Shown in pieces: positions 21,484 to 34,051 of a stretch of 64,000 nucleotides of DNA. Every line of letters starts with the position of its first letter. Position 1 is the stretch's first letter. A program made the position numbers and the translations under genes. Source of the DNA: Costus lasius (taxonomy: Eukaryota; Streptophyta; Magnoliopsida; Zingiberales; Costaceae); assembly GCA_027563935.2 (NCBI GenBank), contig CM050446.2, positions 29,515,501 to 29,579,500 of the forward strand, in the 5' to 3' direction. The notes beneath the pieces were generated by a model that did no database searches, had not been told where the DNA came from, and saw only the letters and a list, made by a program, of their open reading frames with translations.

Positions 21484-24400
21484 CTAAAGACTAAAGCACA
21501 CATGTAATCACAACAAAATAATGAAAATTTAGCTAACATAAACATTAAATTATTTCATATATTAACCAACATAAAAGCACACATCTGATAGTTAATGCTT
21601 ATACATGATTAAACTTATTCATGAAAGAAAATAAAATACATAAATGTATTACTTTAATCAGGGTGAGTCATTGACTTAATGACTTTCAAATATCAAAATA
21701 GAAATCCAACAAACATATATGTAATCCGTACGTTTGTTGTTAATCAATTAACAATTTATGTTTAGGAATCTAGCAATCTAAGATTTAGGGTTTTTATAGG
21801 AGCATATGCATTTGATTCCTAATTTATGTTTAACATTCTAGATCAGTAGGTTTAGGGTTGTCTAAATCAAAGTAGCAATCTAGCATTTGATTCCTAATTG
21901 ATTACTCTAAAGTCTAAATCAAAATCACAAACTTGTACAATAAGCTTAGGGTTTTGATTCCTAATTGATACCAACGTTTATTGCTACGGTAGGCACACAA
22001 GTGTTGTCACGATGGCAAGCAAGCGTTATCACAGACTCACGATCGGCGAATCGGCAAACTAGATGAGGCTTCAAGTGGAGGCGAGGCTGACAAGGCAGAG
22101 CGAAGACAACAACAATGAGGCAGAGTGGAGATGACGACGATGAGAATGAGGTGGAGAAGGAGAGACGGAGGCAATGACAAGTTGATGACGGAGAAGGAGA
22201 CAAGCCGCACGAGTTGAGGAAGGAGGAGGAGATGGAGGCGAGGTGGAAGATTACTATATTAGGGCTTCAAGAGCATGGTCACACAACTCGCAGTCTCACA
22301 CACAGGTGGAAAAAATAGAAGATTAGGACAAGCCACCAAGCCACACACGTTGAGGGCTTCGACCAAACGTCAAAATGAGTGGAGGCTCGGGTAGTTGGGC
22401 TCGGCTACTTGGGTAATGGCCTAATGGGTTACGGCTGTGCTAAGTCATTACTCATTAGTCAATAGTCATTAGTGGGTAATTAAGTTAGTAAATAATAAAT
22501 AAATAAATATATTAATTAATTAGTAAATACATTATTCAGCAATTTGGGACCATTAAAAAGTCTCAAAATTTTTTACAAGTATCGTTACTGGTACCGAAAT
22601 CTCAATCTAAAATTTAGTATCAGTTCTGAAATCCCAAAATACCATACCAAAGTACTAAATATTAAAAATTTTAGTACTTTTCTCTTAATTCGTGTGTTGT
22701 GTGTTTTGTGAATCAATGCAGGTGATTGTGTCAAGAGGAACCTATTCTCGTAGGAGACAATTCTTTTCAGCAAATTCAAAAACTCTACTGAGTGCACCTA
22801 TTCTTTATTTGCTAGGAGAGCTAAAAAAATTAGTGATTGCCAAACCTCTATTAAAGTCCCTTCCAATTTGGCATGCCAAGGTAGGTTATTTTAATCAAAC
22901 ACAACCATATAGAGATAGTGTTTTATTAGCCTAGGATGTTTGCTCTCTTTCATTGCATGTTTAATCACTACAAGCCACTGAAGCCACTATACACTCAGCT
23001 CAACCAACAAAAAGAAAGAAAGAAAAATCAAAATATGAATCAACTAGAAGAACTCAAGACCTCAGTTGAAGTGAACTTCAAAAGAGGCCACAAGAAATTT
23101 ACCAATCAATTCCAGGGGCAATATCCACATTTGGAAAGACAATCCCAAAGGATGATTTCTAGTTAGTAGATACTCAAAGGAAGAAAATCAAGGAAAATAA
23201 TGGAAAGCAGTATCAAATCAAATTGATTGACAAAGGAAGAATATCAAGGGAACTACTGTCAGATCAAGTTAATGAATATGCAATTAAAAAAAAAAAGAGA
23301 AGAGGAGCTAGAGTCTTTTATCGTGATCAATCACAGGACACAAAGAATCACAAAAATCCTAAATCATTTTCGTCCACAAATGAAACACATTTACTAAGCA
23401 ATCGAAGCAAAAAAAAAGGAAGAAGAAACTAATACAAGCTGATTGCTAGCGACCAAATCAATCCATTTATCAAAGGAAGTAATTTCTGCAAATGCAAATC
23501 CTTTCCAAACAAGGACTTGTCCTTTTCACCTTTTCGCAGAAGAGTTCTTCCTAATTAACCTTTTTCAAATGTTTAATTCACTAAACTGTAGCCAAACTTT
23601 CATGATTGGAAAGAAAATTGGCCATATGAATTGACCGAGATTTTGTACCTTGATGCTCTCAGGCTTTAACTTTTATATAAATCTATCTTTAGAAAGAAAA
23701 AATAATGGCTCTCATCGATTAAGATAAGGAGACAACTTTAACCAATTCAATTTATGAGAATCAGTACTTCTTTCCTATTCTGCCGGCCTTTCTTTGTCAG
23801 TCACCCCTACAGGCAAGTAGTTGTAAAAAAAAAAAAGCCCCCCCACACATGAGCTAAATGATTAATTAATTGTCTGTATCCCCCTTTCTGCAACCGTGCA
23901 GGCTGAGATTCGGTGCAAGGAAAAGGCCTTTACATGGTGGCATCCTGTCAAAGTAGACAGGTTCAATTTGAAGATTTCAACTCGCGAATATCAGCTCTAG
24001 TACCTTCATCTTGGATCAATGAATTATGAAGCACGAACAAGGACAGAAGAAGCTTGCCAGTTTCTGGTGAGCTTGATGGTTCAGTAATGGCAGACAAGCT
24101 GGTGGACAGCTACTTGCCAAATGGACTTAATTAGCTTGATGACTAGAGGACAAACCACTCTCAGCATTGCAAATTAATCAGGCATTGCCACCACACATTA
24201 GCTGCCCATCCTCTCTTTAGTGTCACCGAGTGAGACTGATGGCAACTGACAGCTCTCTCAGCATGGCCTCGGAGAAGTCAGTTGAGTGGAGTCTCCATCG
24301 GTGGCAAAGAGTGTGCTACATGGGGAGGAACACATCGAGATCAGCCCAGGTGAGCTGCAGGGGTCTGTGTTCCCCTCGGAGGAGACCTGCCGCAGACACG

Positions 24401-25434
24401 AGGAGCCCACATCTTTCCTTTTCCTTTTTCATTTCTTTCTTTTTCCCTTTCAGAGTAGATGAAGCTAGCCTAAGAAGGTGGCACTTGGTGTCTGAACATT
24501 AGCAATTATATGATTTGATCAATTGGGTCCTCTGATTTGTCAAATTTGTCAGGATTATGTGGATTTGAAGCTGAGAGACACATGAGGTAGGGGGTTGGTG
24601 ACAAGGAAAGGGAGATGATGAGATGTGCTGCAAGCATTGATGCATGCATCATGTGTGATGGAGGAGCTGATATCTTGTCTCATGTGTCATGGTGGTGTTC
24701 TTTTGTGGGAAAACAAAATCATGGCATTGCATTGATGGGACTGTTGGATTAATGACCGCATTAGATCATAGATTAGATTGAGATCTAATGAATTAAGCAT
24801 GTAATCGAGGTTGACATTTGGCCGTCAATTCCGTGTGCAAGTGGATCGAATCATGCCTTTGCAGCGTTATCCAATTTTATCTAATATTATTATAATCTAT
24901 AATATCTCTTCAAATGATATGTATTGTTATCTATATCAAATGTAATATCATTTATATGTCAATAGCTTTTAAGTAAAAAAAAAAAAGGGATGGACTAATC
25001 AAATGGTAGCCTATTTTTTTATTCATAAGCTAGTATTTTAGGTTGGAGGCTAAATGGATCATTTGTAGTAATAGCTTTTCCATCGGATTGTTACTAATTA
25101 ATTAATTAATTAATAATAGTTGGTGGAAGAATTGATAGCATGTGAGCAGTCTTAAATGGCGCGCGTTGACCGCGGCCTCCAATGGCACGTACTTGAACGC
25201 ATCGCCATCCATCCCTCTCTCTCCCACTCATTCATTAATAATTTAATTTTCGTTAAACTAAGATCGACATCTCTTGTTAATTTTCGTTTAACTTCTCCCC
25301 TCTATAAATTATATGTATAAGCATTAATTATCTTATTGCATTATGTTAGAAAGAACTCAATTAGGAAGGAGCTAAAAGAGACAACTTAGAATGTATGATT
25401 ATTAATGCCTCTAATTTCTTTCTCTTTTTTTGTA
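21484..25434. other. intergenic, no convincing gene
   Basis: The first kilobase may be hAT leader. Around 21960-22250 there is a GC-richer purine stretch. Around 22545-22690 is AT-rich text resembling a MITE end, without a matched partner. At 23880-24480 the composition is gene-like, but I find no conserved motif, and frames are short and broken. Several short frames between 22692 and 23634 carry no recognisable domain. I see no tRNA. Confidence 0.4.
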
Positions 25435-25439
25435 AAAAA

Positions 25440-25800
25440 AAATAAACAGAGCAACAACACTTTAGAATTCTATCCCAATTCATATAAAACTTATGGGAAA
25501 TGATATAGGATACCTCCCAAAGCATTCTACTAATTATTTCTCATTTTTAATTTTTTTTCAATAGAACCATGATCTAGTTTGTACATAGTTTTGTAAAACA
25601 CTATCTCAATTCAAGTAAAACTTGAAATGATATTGGATATCTCCCAAAACATTTTCTTTATTATTTCTCATTTTTTAAATCTACTAGTTGTTGAGTAGAA
25701 CCGTGTTCTAGTTTCATAAAACTTTTATATCATTTCGTAGAACTCTATCCTAATTCACGGAAAACATATAAGAAATTATCTCCCTAAGACTCTGTTTTCT
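25440..25800 (+). repeat. left arm: units of an about 145-bp repeat
   Basis: Two to three units, each with a 'ctatcccaattca...aaaactt' part, an 'aaatgatatwggatayctccc' part and a 'gtagaaccrtgwtctagtt' part. The same unit, inverted, builds the right arm (29150-29480) and the array at 39411-39999. Confidence 0.6.
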
Positions 25801-26029
25801 TGGAGGAGGAAAACTATAATGAAAATAAAATAGAGTTTAGGTTGTGTTTTTTTTTAAGGAGAAAAGTGGAAAGAATAGAAAGAAATAGATATTTTCTCTT
25901 GTTTTATTGGAACACTAATTTGGGAGGAAAGCAAAGTGAAGAGAAATTGGAGTACTTTTCTATCGTTTTGGTTTCTCTCCAAATTGGAGGGAAATCTGAT
26001 TTCTCCCCATCGCCACTCCTGTTCAACAC

Positions 26030-26740
26030 TGCTGCTACCCACTTCGTGCTGCCAGGCCGCTCGCCCTATCGCTGCTGCCACCCATCGTTGACTCACCACC
26101 TCACCCCATCACTGCTAGAGCTCACCCCGTCATTGCTACCTCTCACTGTTTGAAGCTTTTGCATGCTCACTCGCCCGCTCCCCTGCCGCTCGTCGCTGCA
26201 ACCGCCTCACCCCGTCGAAGCTTCTACTAGCTTGCTCGCCTGCTCCCGTGCCCCCTGTTGCTGCTGGAGCTCGCATCGTTGCTACTGCCACTCGCCGGAT
26301 TGCCTCATTGAAGCTTCCACCTAGCCACCCTGTCAAAGCTTCCTCTTGCTCGCTCGCTCCCTCCCTCCCTTGCCACTCGTTGCTATTAGAGCTCACACCG
26401 TCGCTGCTACCAATCGCCGGTTCGCCCCGTAGAAGCTTCCACCCACTCGCTCGCCTACTCCCCTGCTACCCGTCATTGCTAGAGCTCGCCTCGCCGTTGC
26501 TGCCTCTTGCTGTATGAAGCTTCTGCCTGCTTGCTTGCCAGCTACCATGCCGCCCATCACTGCTGCCACTCGCTAGCTCACCCCATTGAAGCTGGAGCTC
26601 ACCTCATCGATGCTGGAGCTTGCCTCGCCACTTGCAGCTTTCCTACCACCCGTCACTGCTACCACTCGCCAACTCACCCCATTGAAGCTAAAGCTCACCT
26701 CATCGAAGCTAGAGCTCGCCTCGCTGCCCGCTGCCTCTTT
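26030..26740 (+). repeat. GC-rich degenerate tandem repeat
   Basis: Irregular units of roughly 100-120 bp, each with gaagcttc, a ctcgctcgcctgctcccctgc block, and a 'cgtcgttgctgctagagctcgcc' type block. The open frames on both strands here reflect this repetitive composition and do not look like a protein family. Confidence 0.6.
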
Positions 26741-27146
26741 TTTCTCCTTCACATTTCTTCCAAAGCCCATGAATGCTAATCACGTGAATTTCTTCCCTCC
26801 CATTTTTCTTCCCTCTCCCATTTTCTTCCCTCCTATTATTCTTACCCAAAAAAAAAACACAATCTAAAAGAAAAATGAAAGAAAAGAAAAGGACTTTCCA
26901 CGTTGCTCTAGCTCTGTTTCTTTAAGATGAAGGAAAAAAAATATGAAGGCAATTTTAAAAAAAAATTATAATTAAATCAAAAGCATGTTTAACACTTGGT
27001 GGATCTCCTAAACTATTTTTTATAAAATTATGATGATAACCTTCATCAATTAAATTTTTTATAAAATTAAAACAATAATCTTCATTAAAAAAATATTATT
27101 TATTTTATCAAAAATAATCAGTTCAATAATATCCATATTCAATACA

Positions 27147-27290
27147 ATAATTATATGTACATCAAGACAATTTCACATACAAGCCATAATTATATGAACA
27201 TCTATTAACAATATTTATATGAACATCAAGACAATTTCACATACAAACAATAATTATATGACATCTATTAACAATATACATCAATTTACA
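27147..27290 (+). repeat. AT-rich tandem repeat
   Basis: The string acatcaagacaatttcacat occurs twice (about 27159 and 27223), followed by acaa and ataattatatg. Acatctattaacaatat also occurs twice. The unit is about 63 bp with a little over two copies. Confidence 0.6.
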
Positions 27291-27599
27291 AAAACATATT
27301 TGACTTCCAAATCAATATCCATACAAAACCAAATGAGTCCCAAAACATACAAAGTGTTCCCATACATCATTAATCAACAACACAAAGATAGAAGTCAATA
27401 CAAAACAAATACCAAAGTTTAACATCCACATTATTCATACAAAACCAAACATACAACTACAACACAAACTCTTTCAAACTTTCATCAGCTCATTTAGGAC
27501 GTATAGGTGCATATCTTCTAGAGCAGAAAAGAATAGTTCTATGGAATCCTTATTTTTTTTTTTCCAATTGTAAGATAAGCCCAAACAAGCTGGTCATGC

Positions 27600-28460
27600 A
27601 GAACTCCAGTTCAAATTAGCTCTTTGTATATATCCTTTTTACTATACTCTTTCACTGTAGTTTTAGAGGCCATTTGCTTGAGCATAAATTCATTTGCAGC
27701 TTTCATACAATTGATTAACTTGCCACTTGTGCCAACATTGTCATCTTTAAATTTTTTTTCTCTTATTAGACTTTGAAGACCTAGACTACTCACTAGCTGA
27801 TTGAAATGATGGCATTGTAGCTAGACTTGTTGGGCTTTTTTCCATCAACATCTTTATTTATTAGTGGGATTTGAGCGACAAAAAAACTACCAAAAGCTTC
27901 TTCATTGAATAGGTCATGAGCTTCTTTTTCAATTTCTTTATTGCACAAAATTTCTTTATTGCACAAACATATATGTTCTTTGCAAGTGACAAAAATACTT
28001 CCAGTAGATCCTTTAAAAATAATTACTCAAACTTGTCATAGTTGTTAACAGGAGTGCTTCTCCACTTCTTCATTTGAGGGTTAGCCTATAAAAGTAAAAA
28101 GTTTAATAAGTATATGCAATAGATAAATTAACTACAATATTAAAACAACATGTGATTCTACTTACTGAAATAATCTCATATATTGTTGTTAGCTTCAAAC
28201 ATTTTATATGTGCTACTGCGATTCCACTCTTATTTTTAAATAATTCATAACATGTATTGAAATAACTTTTCAATACTTTCATTCGATTTTCAAGTTTCCT
28301 TTGTTAATGATATACCAAATTTTGGTACACATATAGACAATATATTCGTTTATGCAATAGTGGTAAAGGTACCATCTACCCTAAACCTTTCAGCTTGCTA
28401 GTCTAACAATGCATCTATGAAGATATTATCCTTGTCTTTGGTCCATTTGACATTATAACT
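27600..28460 (-). pseudogene. Myb/SANT-like protein of a PIF/Harbinger element
   Basis: On the minus strand from about 28460 the translation shows NVKWTKDKDNIFIDALLD and then RVDGTFTT. This is the start of the plant Myb/SANT-like (trihelix-like) domain that accompanies HARBI1 transposases. Further on come ENRMKVLKSYFNTCYELFKN and, after a stop-rich stretch that could be an intron (about 28090-28160), KKWRSTPVNNYDKFE. A Ser/Lys-rich tail runs to about 27600. Such proteins bind element ends and import the transposase. Many stops and shifts are present. Confidence 0.6.
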
Positions 28461-28614
28461 TTTTGAGCACTAAGAAGTAACAATCTTTTTTGCTTATCTT
28501 ATATTGAAGTAAAACAAATTACATTAGTACATTAATATAAGAATAAGCAGAGGAACAAGAACAAGAACATATCATAACAAGAACTATTAGACAATGTCAC
28601 AACATTTATGGATA

Positions 28615-28800
28615 ATCTTTTTTTCTTTTATATCTAGGTGCATTATTAGAACTTACTTTCACTCTAACATGCATACCATCAATAACACTTACATAATCTA
28701 GGCTAGTAGTGTCATATAGTTGATTTAAGGAGCACTTCGAAAGGTTATTATGGGATGCTAAATTTATTTTTGAGATAATATACCTTTAGATAAGGATAGA
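28615..28800 (-). pseudogene. HARBI1-like transposase fragment
   Basis: The minus strand shows FYPYLK and, after shifts, VIDGMHVRVKVSSNNAPRYK followed by RKKDYP. This matches the DGTHI...YRNRKG block that holds the first catalytic Asp of PIF/Harbinger DDE transposases. The rest of the transposase is not recognisable at this locus. The order relative to the Myb/SANT-like remnant is as in other plant elements. Confidence 0.55.
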
Positions 28801-29149
28801 ATGTGCTTCTACTATATATCTTAGGAGGAACAACTAAATTATTAGGTCATGTAATAAATTACTTGTGTAGGCTAATAATAGCCTTTAACACTTTATGAAA
28901 TTGATAGCTAATACTTCAAAAGCCATGATGAAAGAAAAACATAGCTCTCGATACTATAAAATTGTATGCTTTATTTTTACTACAAAATTGCATACCAACC
29001 ACACGGATTGCAAACAAATATGATTTAGTAATTGAAATTTGTTGTAAACTTACATATAAAACATCTCAATTGCCTATTAAATGAGTTAAACTAGCTATAT
29101 CATCATTAAAAATAAAATTTTACCAAACTATGTCAAAGTTGTACCAAAA

Positions 29150-29480
29150 TTGTATATAAGTTCTAATCAACAAAAAAAAAATATATAAATAAAATATCAC
29201 TATAATACTTAAGGAGATATCCTACCTCATTTCCTATAAGATTTATATAAATTGGGATAAAGTTTTATTGGATTATGAACAATTTCGATATGGCTCTACG
29301 CAATAATAAAACAATTAAAATTCACAAATAATCAGTAGAATGGTTAGGGAGGCATACTACACTAATCATTATAAGTTATTCATGAATAAGAATAGAGTTC
29401 TACTGAACTATGCACAAGTTCTTATGGTTCTACTAAACAAATAATACATGTAGCTAAATGAAATAATCACTATGAAAATT
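29150..29480 (-). repeat. right arm: inverted copies of the about 145-bp repeat
   Basis: The complement carries the same sequence parts as the left arm, including agtagaaccataagaacttg and aggaaatgaggtaggatatc. This gives the element long inverted arms made of about two units each. Confidence 0.6.
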
Positions 29481-29490
29481 GAAAACGATC

Positions 29491-30652
29491 TACAAGACCT
29501 AAATAAATAAAGGGTTGGTGGTATTACACAGCTGAGTTGTCGAGGATGGGAGAACAAGGGTCGCAAGAGGAGAAAAAAGCTTCCAAGCTGAATATGAGTT
29601 CACCGGTGCTATGGGGATTCGTTGGAGCTGCAAAGGGTTTGGAGAAAAAGGAGGAATTAAGGTTGGGGAACCGAGAATGACGTTTACACCTTCCCCACTA
29701 TGCTTTGTGATTTGTGCCTGAGGCCGCCCTCCTTTAAAATTCGCACTTGGCTGCTGGGTGGATCTTGCCGAAGATGCCCAGGCAAAAGTGGGAGAATTTG
29801 TATGTTTGTTTAGAATTAAAGGTTGGATGATGGGAGAAATAGCGAGGAACAAATTATAGAGGGTTTCAATCTGATATTCCCTTTCTCGCACGCGAGCAAG
29901 GGACCAAGGAAGCAGCGGCGGCGTCTAACGGCTAAAGCAGAGGCGATGGTGCGTCAGAAACAAAAGGTGGATGGATCGATGGGGTAATTGTGGGGATCGG
30001 AAAAAAGGAGGCAGTAGATGTTGTTGTTGTTTGGCTCCTTGAATGGATTGATTGTCTGGATGCTCCCGCATGGCGCCAAGCAAGGACGGCTAAAGCTGAG
30101 TAGTCTGAATGTCTGAAGAAATGAACCAAGGAGGAAAGCAAATGATAATGATGTCTCTCTCCACTCTTTTTTTTATTTTGTTTCTTACTGCTTGCTTCTT
30201 TTCGAGACACGACAAGCACAAGCTGCCCGATGCCTGCTGTCGACGACGACGGCGACGCCATGGCTCCTCCTACTTTTACTTAATTTATTTATAAAAATAT
30301 TGATCAGAAACAAACAGCACAAGCTCTTGTTTGCGCATGCCGCGCGTGTGCTCGCTGCGTCCACTCAGCAGCATGCCTTCATTTAAATTATTTTCTTTTA
30401 GAAAGAAAACCAAAAAAGCTACATAAGTAATCGATTATTGACCATGCAGTTGCTGTTGTCACATGTGCTTGCTTGCTAGGTTGATACATGCTACCAGTAT
30501 CTCTCTATAAATTTTTGCTTGGGATTGTAGTATCAATATTCCCAAATTCCTAAAATAGCATAGTTATTATTTATTTAATTATATTTTATGTACTTAATTT
30601 TTCAAACTTATATATTTATTTAATTACAGTATTGGTATCGAAACCTAGATAC
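29491..30652. other. intergenic, no gene seen
   Basis: Moderately GC-rich near 29600-30280, with short frames on both strands but no recognised domain. AT-rich from 30390. No RNA gene seen. Confidence 0.45.
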
Positions 30653-30655
30653 TAA

Positions 30656-32525
30656 GGCCTCATTTAGAGCTGCTGGCTGTCAGCTTTTGCGGGTGCGGCC
30701 AATAGAAGCAATAGATAAGCAGGTGTTTGGGGCTTATTCACTAGGCACAATCCTAAATTTTCCACTAACCAGGAGCAGCTGCTCGCCATTTGCTTAGGGT
30801 GGGCATTCGGATCAATAAATTCGGTAATTACTGATTTACCAATTTGTTTGATAAATTCGATTTGGTTTAATCGGTATCAGTAATATTTTTTTTTATACAT
30901 CGGTTAGTAAATTTTTTTGGTTTGGTAAAAAACCGATTTTACCGATTAAAATTAATATACTTAATTTTACTTACCAATTTACTAAATTCGATAATTTAAT
31001 CGGTAAATTTGATTTGGTAAATTATCAAATTTACCATATAAATATAAAATTATTAAATTTTATTTAATGAATATATAAAAATAAAAATATTATTATATTT
31101 ATAGGAATAAAATAATTTAAATTGGTAAATCAATAATTTACCGAATTTGGTAGCTAGTCAGTAATTTTCTTATTCGATTCGGTATCGGTTTTAGAATTTT
31201 TGGTAAATATTTAATCGATAAATTTGGTTCGGTTTATTCGGTATCAATATTTACTAATTGCCTGCCCCTACCACTTGCTTCCCACAAAACCACCTCGCTT
31301 CAATTCCAACTGCAAGCTAACTCTTCTTTGCTTTCCGACTAATCCGAACTCTTCTCCGCTTGCTACCCTAGATCTCGCTCTGCTGATGCTCCAAACTCAT
31401 CGTCGTCCATATCTCTTTCAGCATTGCTGTCGTTCTAGCTCCAGCTCCAACCAGTGAGCAGCGACCTTCCACTTTTCCCACTAAAGAAATGGTAGCGAGC
31501 AGCAACCTCTAGCCGAGCCTTCTTCTCTTCCCCAACTCACTTTTTCTTCTCTACAAGCCTCGCTAGTCTGCCCACCTTCCTCCACCTTTTCTTACTGCTT
31601 GCTTCTTTTTTATTTCTTCCTCTCTTTCTTTGCTGCGAGCTCTGGAGGTCACCCACATCTTCCCATGTTCGAGTTCGCATCCTCCCCTACTTCATCCAAA
31701 ATTCTAGTGCCCAGCGCACGTAGCCAGCTCCAGCTCCTCATCCATCCGCCTCCCAGCTCCAGCTCCGCCACTCTAGCTCCATCCCCCTCCATCCGCAAAC
31801 CCCTAATCCACCTTGTCCAGTGCTAATCAGCCATCTTCGAGAGGACACATCGCTGGGCTCTTCCTGACTCATAGCTACACCATGTCCACCGGATGTTCAC
31901 CGATGAGCTGCTACCGCACGCCCTTGTCCACGAGCCCTATCACTCCTTTACATGAGTTGCAATGCCAAGGTAGAAAACTCGCATACCTAACTAGGTCAAT
32001 GAATTAGATTTCAGCCTATTCAAATCCATTTTAAGGTGATCCATGACCATACTCAATCGAATTTGATTGTGGTTCAATATTGACTCATTGAGGTAATTTT
32101 AATTTAAGGGCATTTAGAGGTCAATTAAGTTGTAATCTAATATAGAGAATCATCGTCAACCTCCGCAACTCACCTTAAACTGGATCAAGACCTAATGTGG
32201 TCATTCTCATCATTTCAGAGGGCACAAGATAATCTAATTCTTCCTAATTTGTGTAGTTTTGTAATTGTATCCACTTACAAACCTTTGTTAGTCAATCAAC
32301 AAACTCAGATGAGTTCTTTCAAGAAGTTGATGCTAATATTGATTTGTTATTGAAATATTTATTTTTATTAAAAATTTCTACTTAATATAACATCACATCA
32401 TTTTTATTCTGCTGACCAGCACTAGTAGTTTCCTAAACAACTTTTTGTTTTCTCAGCCAGCTACTTTTTAATCAGCAATTCTCTAGCTAGCAAAAGCTCT
32501 AACAGAATTAGCCCCAAACTGGCCC
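30656..32525. mobile_element. PIF/Harbinger-like non-autonomous element with nested hAT-like MITE
   Basis: The left end GGCCTCATTTAGAGCTGCTG and the complement of the right end (GGGCCAGTTTGGGGCTAATT) resemble the ends of 8759-9703. The subterminal text is also shared (for example gaattgctgattaaaaagtag on the complement). The flanking triplets are TAA (30653-30655) and TTA (32526-32528), which fit a TWA target only if one base has mutated. The interior 31270-32010 is GC- and pyrimidine-rich with no recognised gene. Confidence 0.6.
30794..31270. mobile_element. hAT-like MITE inside the Harbinger-like element
   Basis: The ends are TTAGGGTGGGCA and, on the complement, TAGGGGCAGGCA. The flanking octamers CCATTTGC (30786-30793) and CCACTTGC (31271-31278) agree at 7 of 8 positions, as expected for an 8-bp hAT duplication with one mutation. 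The interior is AT-rich with many cggtaaa/tttaccg words and no coding sense. Confidence 0.7.
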
Positions 32526-32528
32526 TTA

Positions 32529-33226
32529 TTCAATATCGATCTTCGCTTATTAAAAGTTATATAATTTGTATCTCAAATCTCTTTCAAGGGCCTATTAAAA
32601 TCATAGACCGTTCCTCGACTAACTTGTAATACACTATTAATCATCTGATTTGCTAATACACAACTACACTCACTTGGTGTTGAACAATGATAATTCTAAT
32701 CTCAATCAAATTAAATTATTGATATTGGGTAGCATAATACCATCAAATGTGCCAACAAAATGGATATTGCCCTCTTGCCACTTTTTACTAAGGAGAGTCC
32801 TAGCTCTTTCTGCATCCAATTGGCTTTCCTGTAATATTTAATGGAGCCCTTAACCACTTTTTAGAATATGACCACATGTATCTAGTTAAGCAATATCATT
32901 AAAAAGAGGTAAGAGTTACTCAACTAGAAAGTTCTTACGGTCTAGTTTAATTACATCTCACACCTTTAGCTAGCTTGGTGAAAGTCGTTTGTGATGGCAA
33001 GTTCAATTAAAGGATCATTAATAAGGGTTAAGGCTTGAAGAGCCATTAGAAGTAAGAGACAATTTGAAGCTCACAGGACCTAGAAGGTCAACAGGATGCA
33101 CATGACCTTGATGCTTAAGAGGATGTGAGTGACATGTGACTAGATCACAACATGTGGCCCACAAGAGTAAGCTTTCACCCTCTTCAATCGTTGGCAACTC
33201 ATAGTACATGGATATCACAATTCCAT
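32529..33226. other. intergenic, no clear gene
   Basis: A minus-strand frame at 33018-33218 ends with a 'KHQGH..P..LLGP' string that faintly recalls the zinc-finger/core junction of a gypsy integrase. That is too little to call. Otherwise nothing is recognised. Confidence 0.3.
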
Positions 33227-34051
33227 CACTATATGTGTTTAGTAAGGTGAACGGAAATTGAGAAGGATAAAAAATAAGAAGGAAAGGAAAATAAGAAATT
33301 TTTTTTTTTTGTGTTTAGCTAGAGGGAAGGAAACTAAGAAGGATTGTTATAGACACCCTTTATTTTTCTTTTTATACTCATACTATATTCCTAAATTTGC
33401 ATAATTCCTAAATTTAAACTGTATGCGTGTATGCAGCAGATCACGTTATACATTTGCATAGTTGTATGCATGTATGCAGATGACAGAAATCGCAGATTTA
33501 CATTCACGTTATACATTTGCTTATTGTACATGTAACTATGTAAAAATGATAAAACTTTGCACTAATGAACACCTTACCTCGCAGACGACAGCGATAAAAA
33601 TCGCGGGCAAAAGGAAGAACAAGAGAAGGAGAAGGAGATCAGCGACAGCGGTGGCAAGGTGAGCAGGAGAAGGAGATCAGCAGCGGCGGCAAGGCGAGCA
33701 AGAGATCGGCAGTTTAGGGTTTTCGTTCGGAGGCGGCGGAAAGGCGAGCAGGAGAAGGAGAACGGCGACGGCAAGGAGACCAAGAGATCAGGCGGCGGCG
33801 TCAAGGAGAGCGAGATCAGGCGGCGGCAAGGTGAGTAGGTTTCGTTGTCCAGCGTATTTGTGAGAGTGAGAATAGGATACGTGAGTACGTGAGGGTGTTG
33901 ATCCGTCCGAATCGGACGGATCAATTCTCGAAGGAAAATAGGGCGATTTTCCTTCCAATCTCCCGTTTCTTACTTTCCGTCCACTTTTTTAAACACGAAA
34001 AAAATTAATATCCATCCGTTCTACTTTCCATCCGCCCTATTAAACACAGTG
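33227..34051. mobile_element. non-autonomous DNA transposon with long inverted ends
   Basis: The left end reads (cactata)TGTGTTTAGTAAGGTGAACGG. The complement of the right end reads (cac)TGTGTTTAATAGGGCGGATGG. Each is followed by a second gtgttta block about 60-80 bp further in, so the inverted ends are over 100 bp long. A target duplication was not found, so the superfamily is open. The middle (33578-33850) is GC-rich and repetitive (ggcggcaaggcgagcaggag type units), unlike the AT-rich ends. Confidence 0.55.

Larger units (their letters stand above)
25440..29490 (-). mobile_element. decayed PIF/Harbinger-type transposon with long inverted arms
   Basis: The two ends are inverted copies of related repeat text. 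On the left is a ttctatcccaattcatataa block followed by cttatgggaaatgatatagg. On the right, read on the complement, is ctttatcccaatttatataa followed by cttataggaaatgaggtagg. Between them lie minus-strand remnants of a Myb/SANT-like protein and a HARBI1-like transposase, the two proteins of autonomous PIF/Harbinger elements. Exact termini and TSD were not found. The interior also contains a GC-rich repeat block and AT-rich tandem repeats. Confidence 0.55.

Noticed and set aside
22936..23634. Small host gene built from frames at 22936, 23223 and 23443
   Set aside because: No conserved motif, no convincing splice pattern and low-complexity Lys/Gln composition.
26136..26779. Cys/His/Ala/Ser-rich frames as genes
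   Set aside because: Tandem GC-rich repeat; frames exist on both strands because the unit lacks stops.
29499..29891. Minus-strand 130-codon frame as a gene
   Set aside because: No domain, no promoter signal, and it abuts the arm of a transposon.
33018..33218. Gypsy integrase fragment on the minus strand
   Set aside because: Only one faint string (KHQ...LLGP) fits; not enough without a search.
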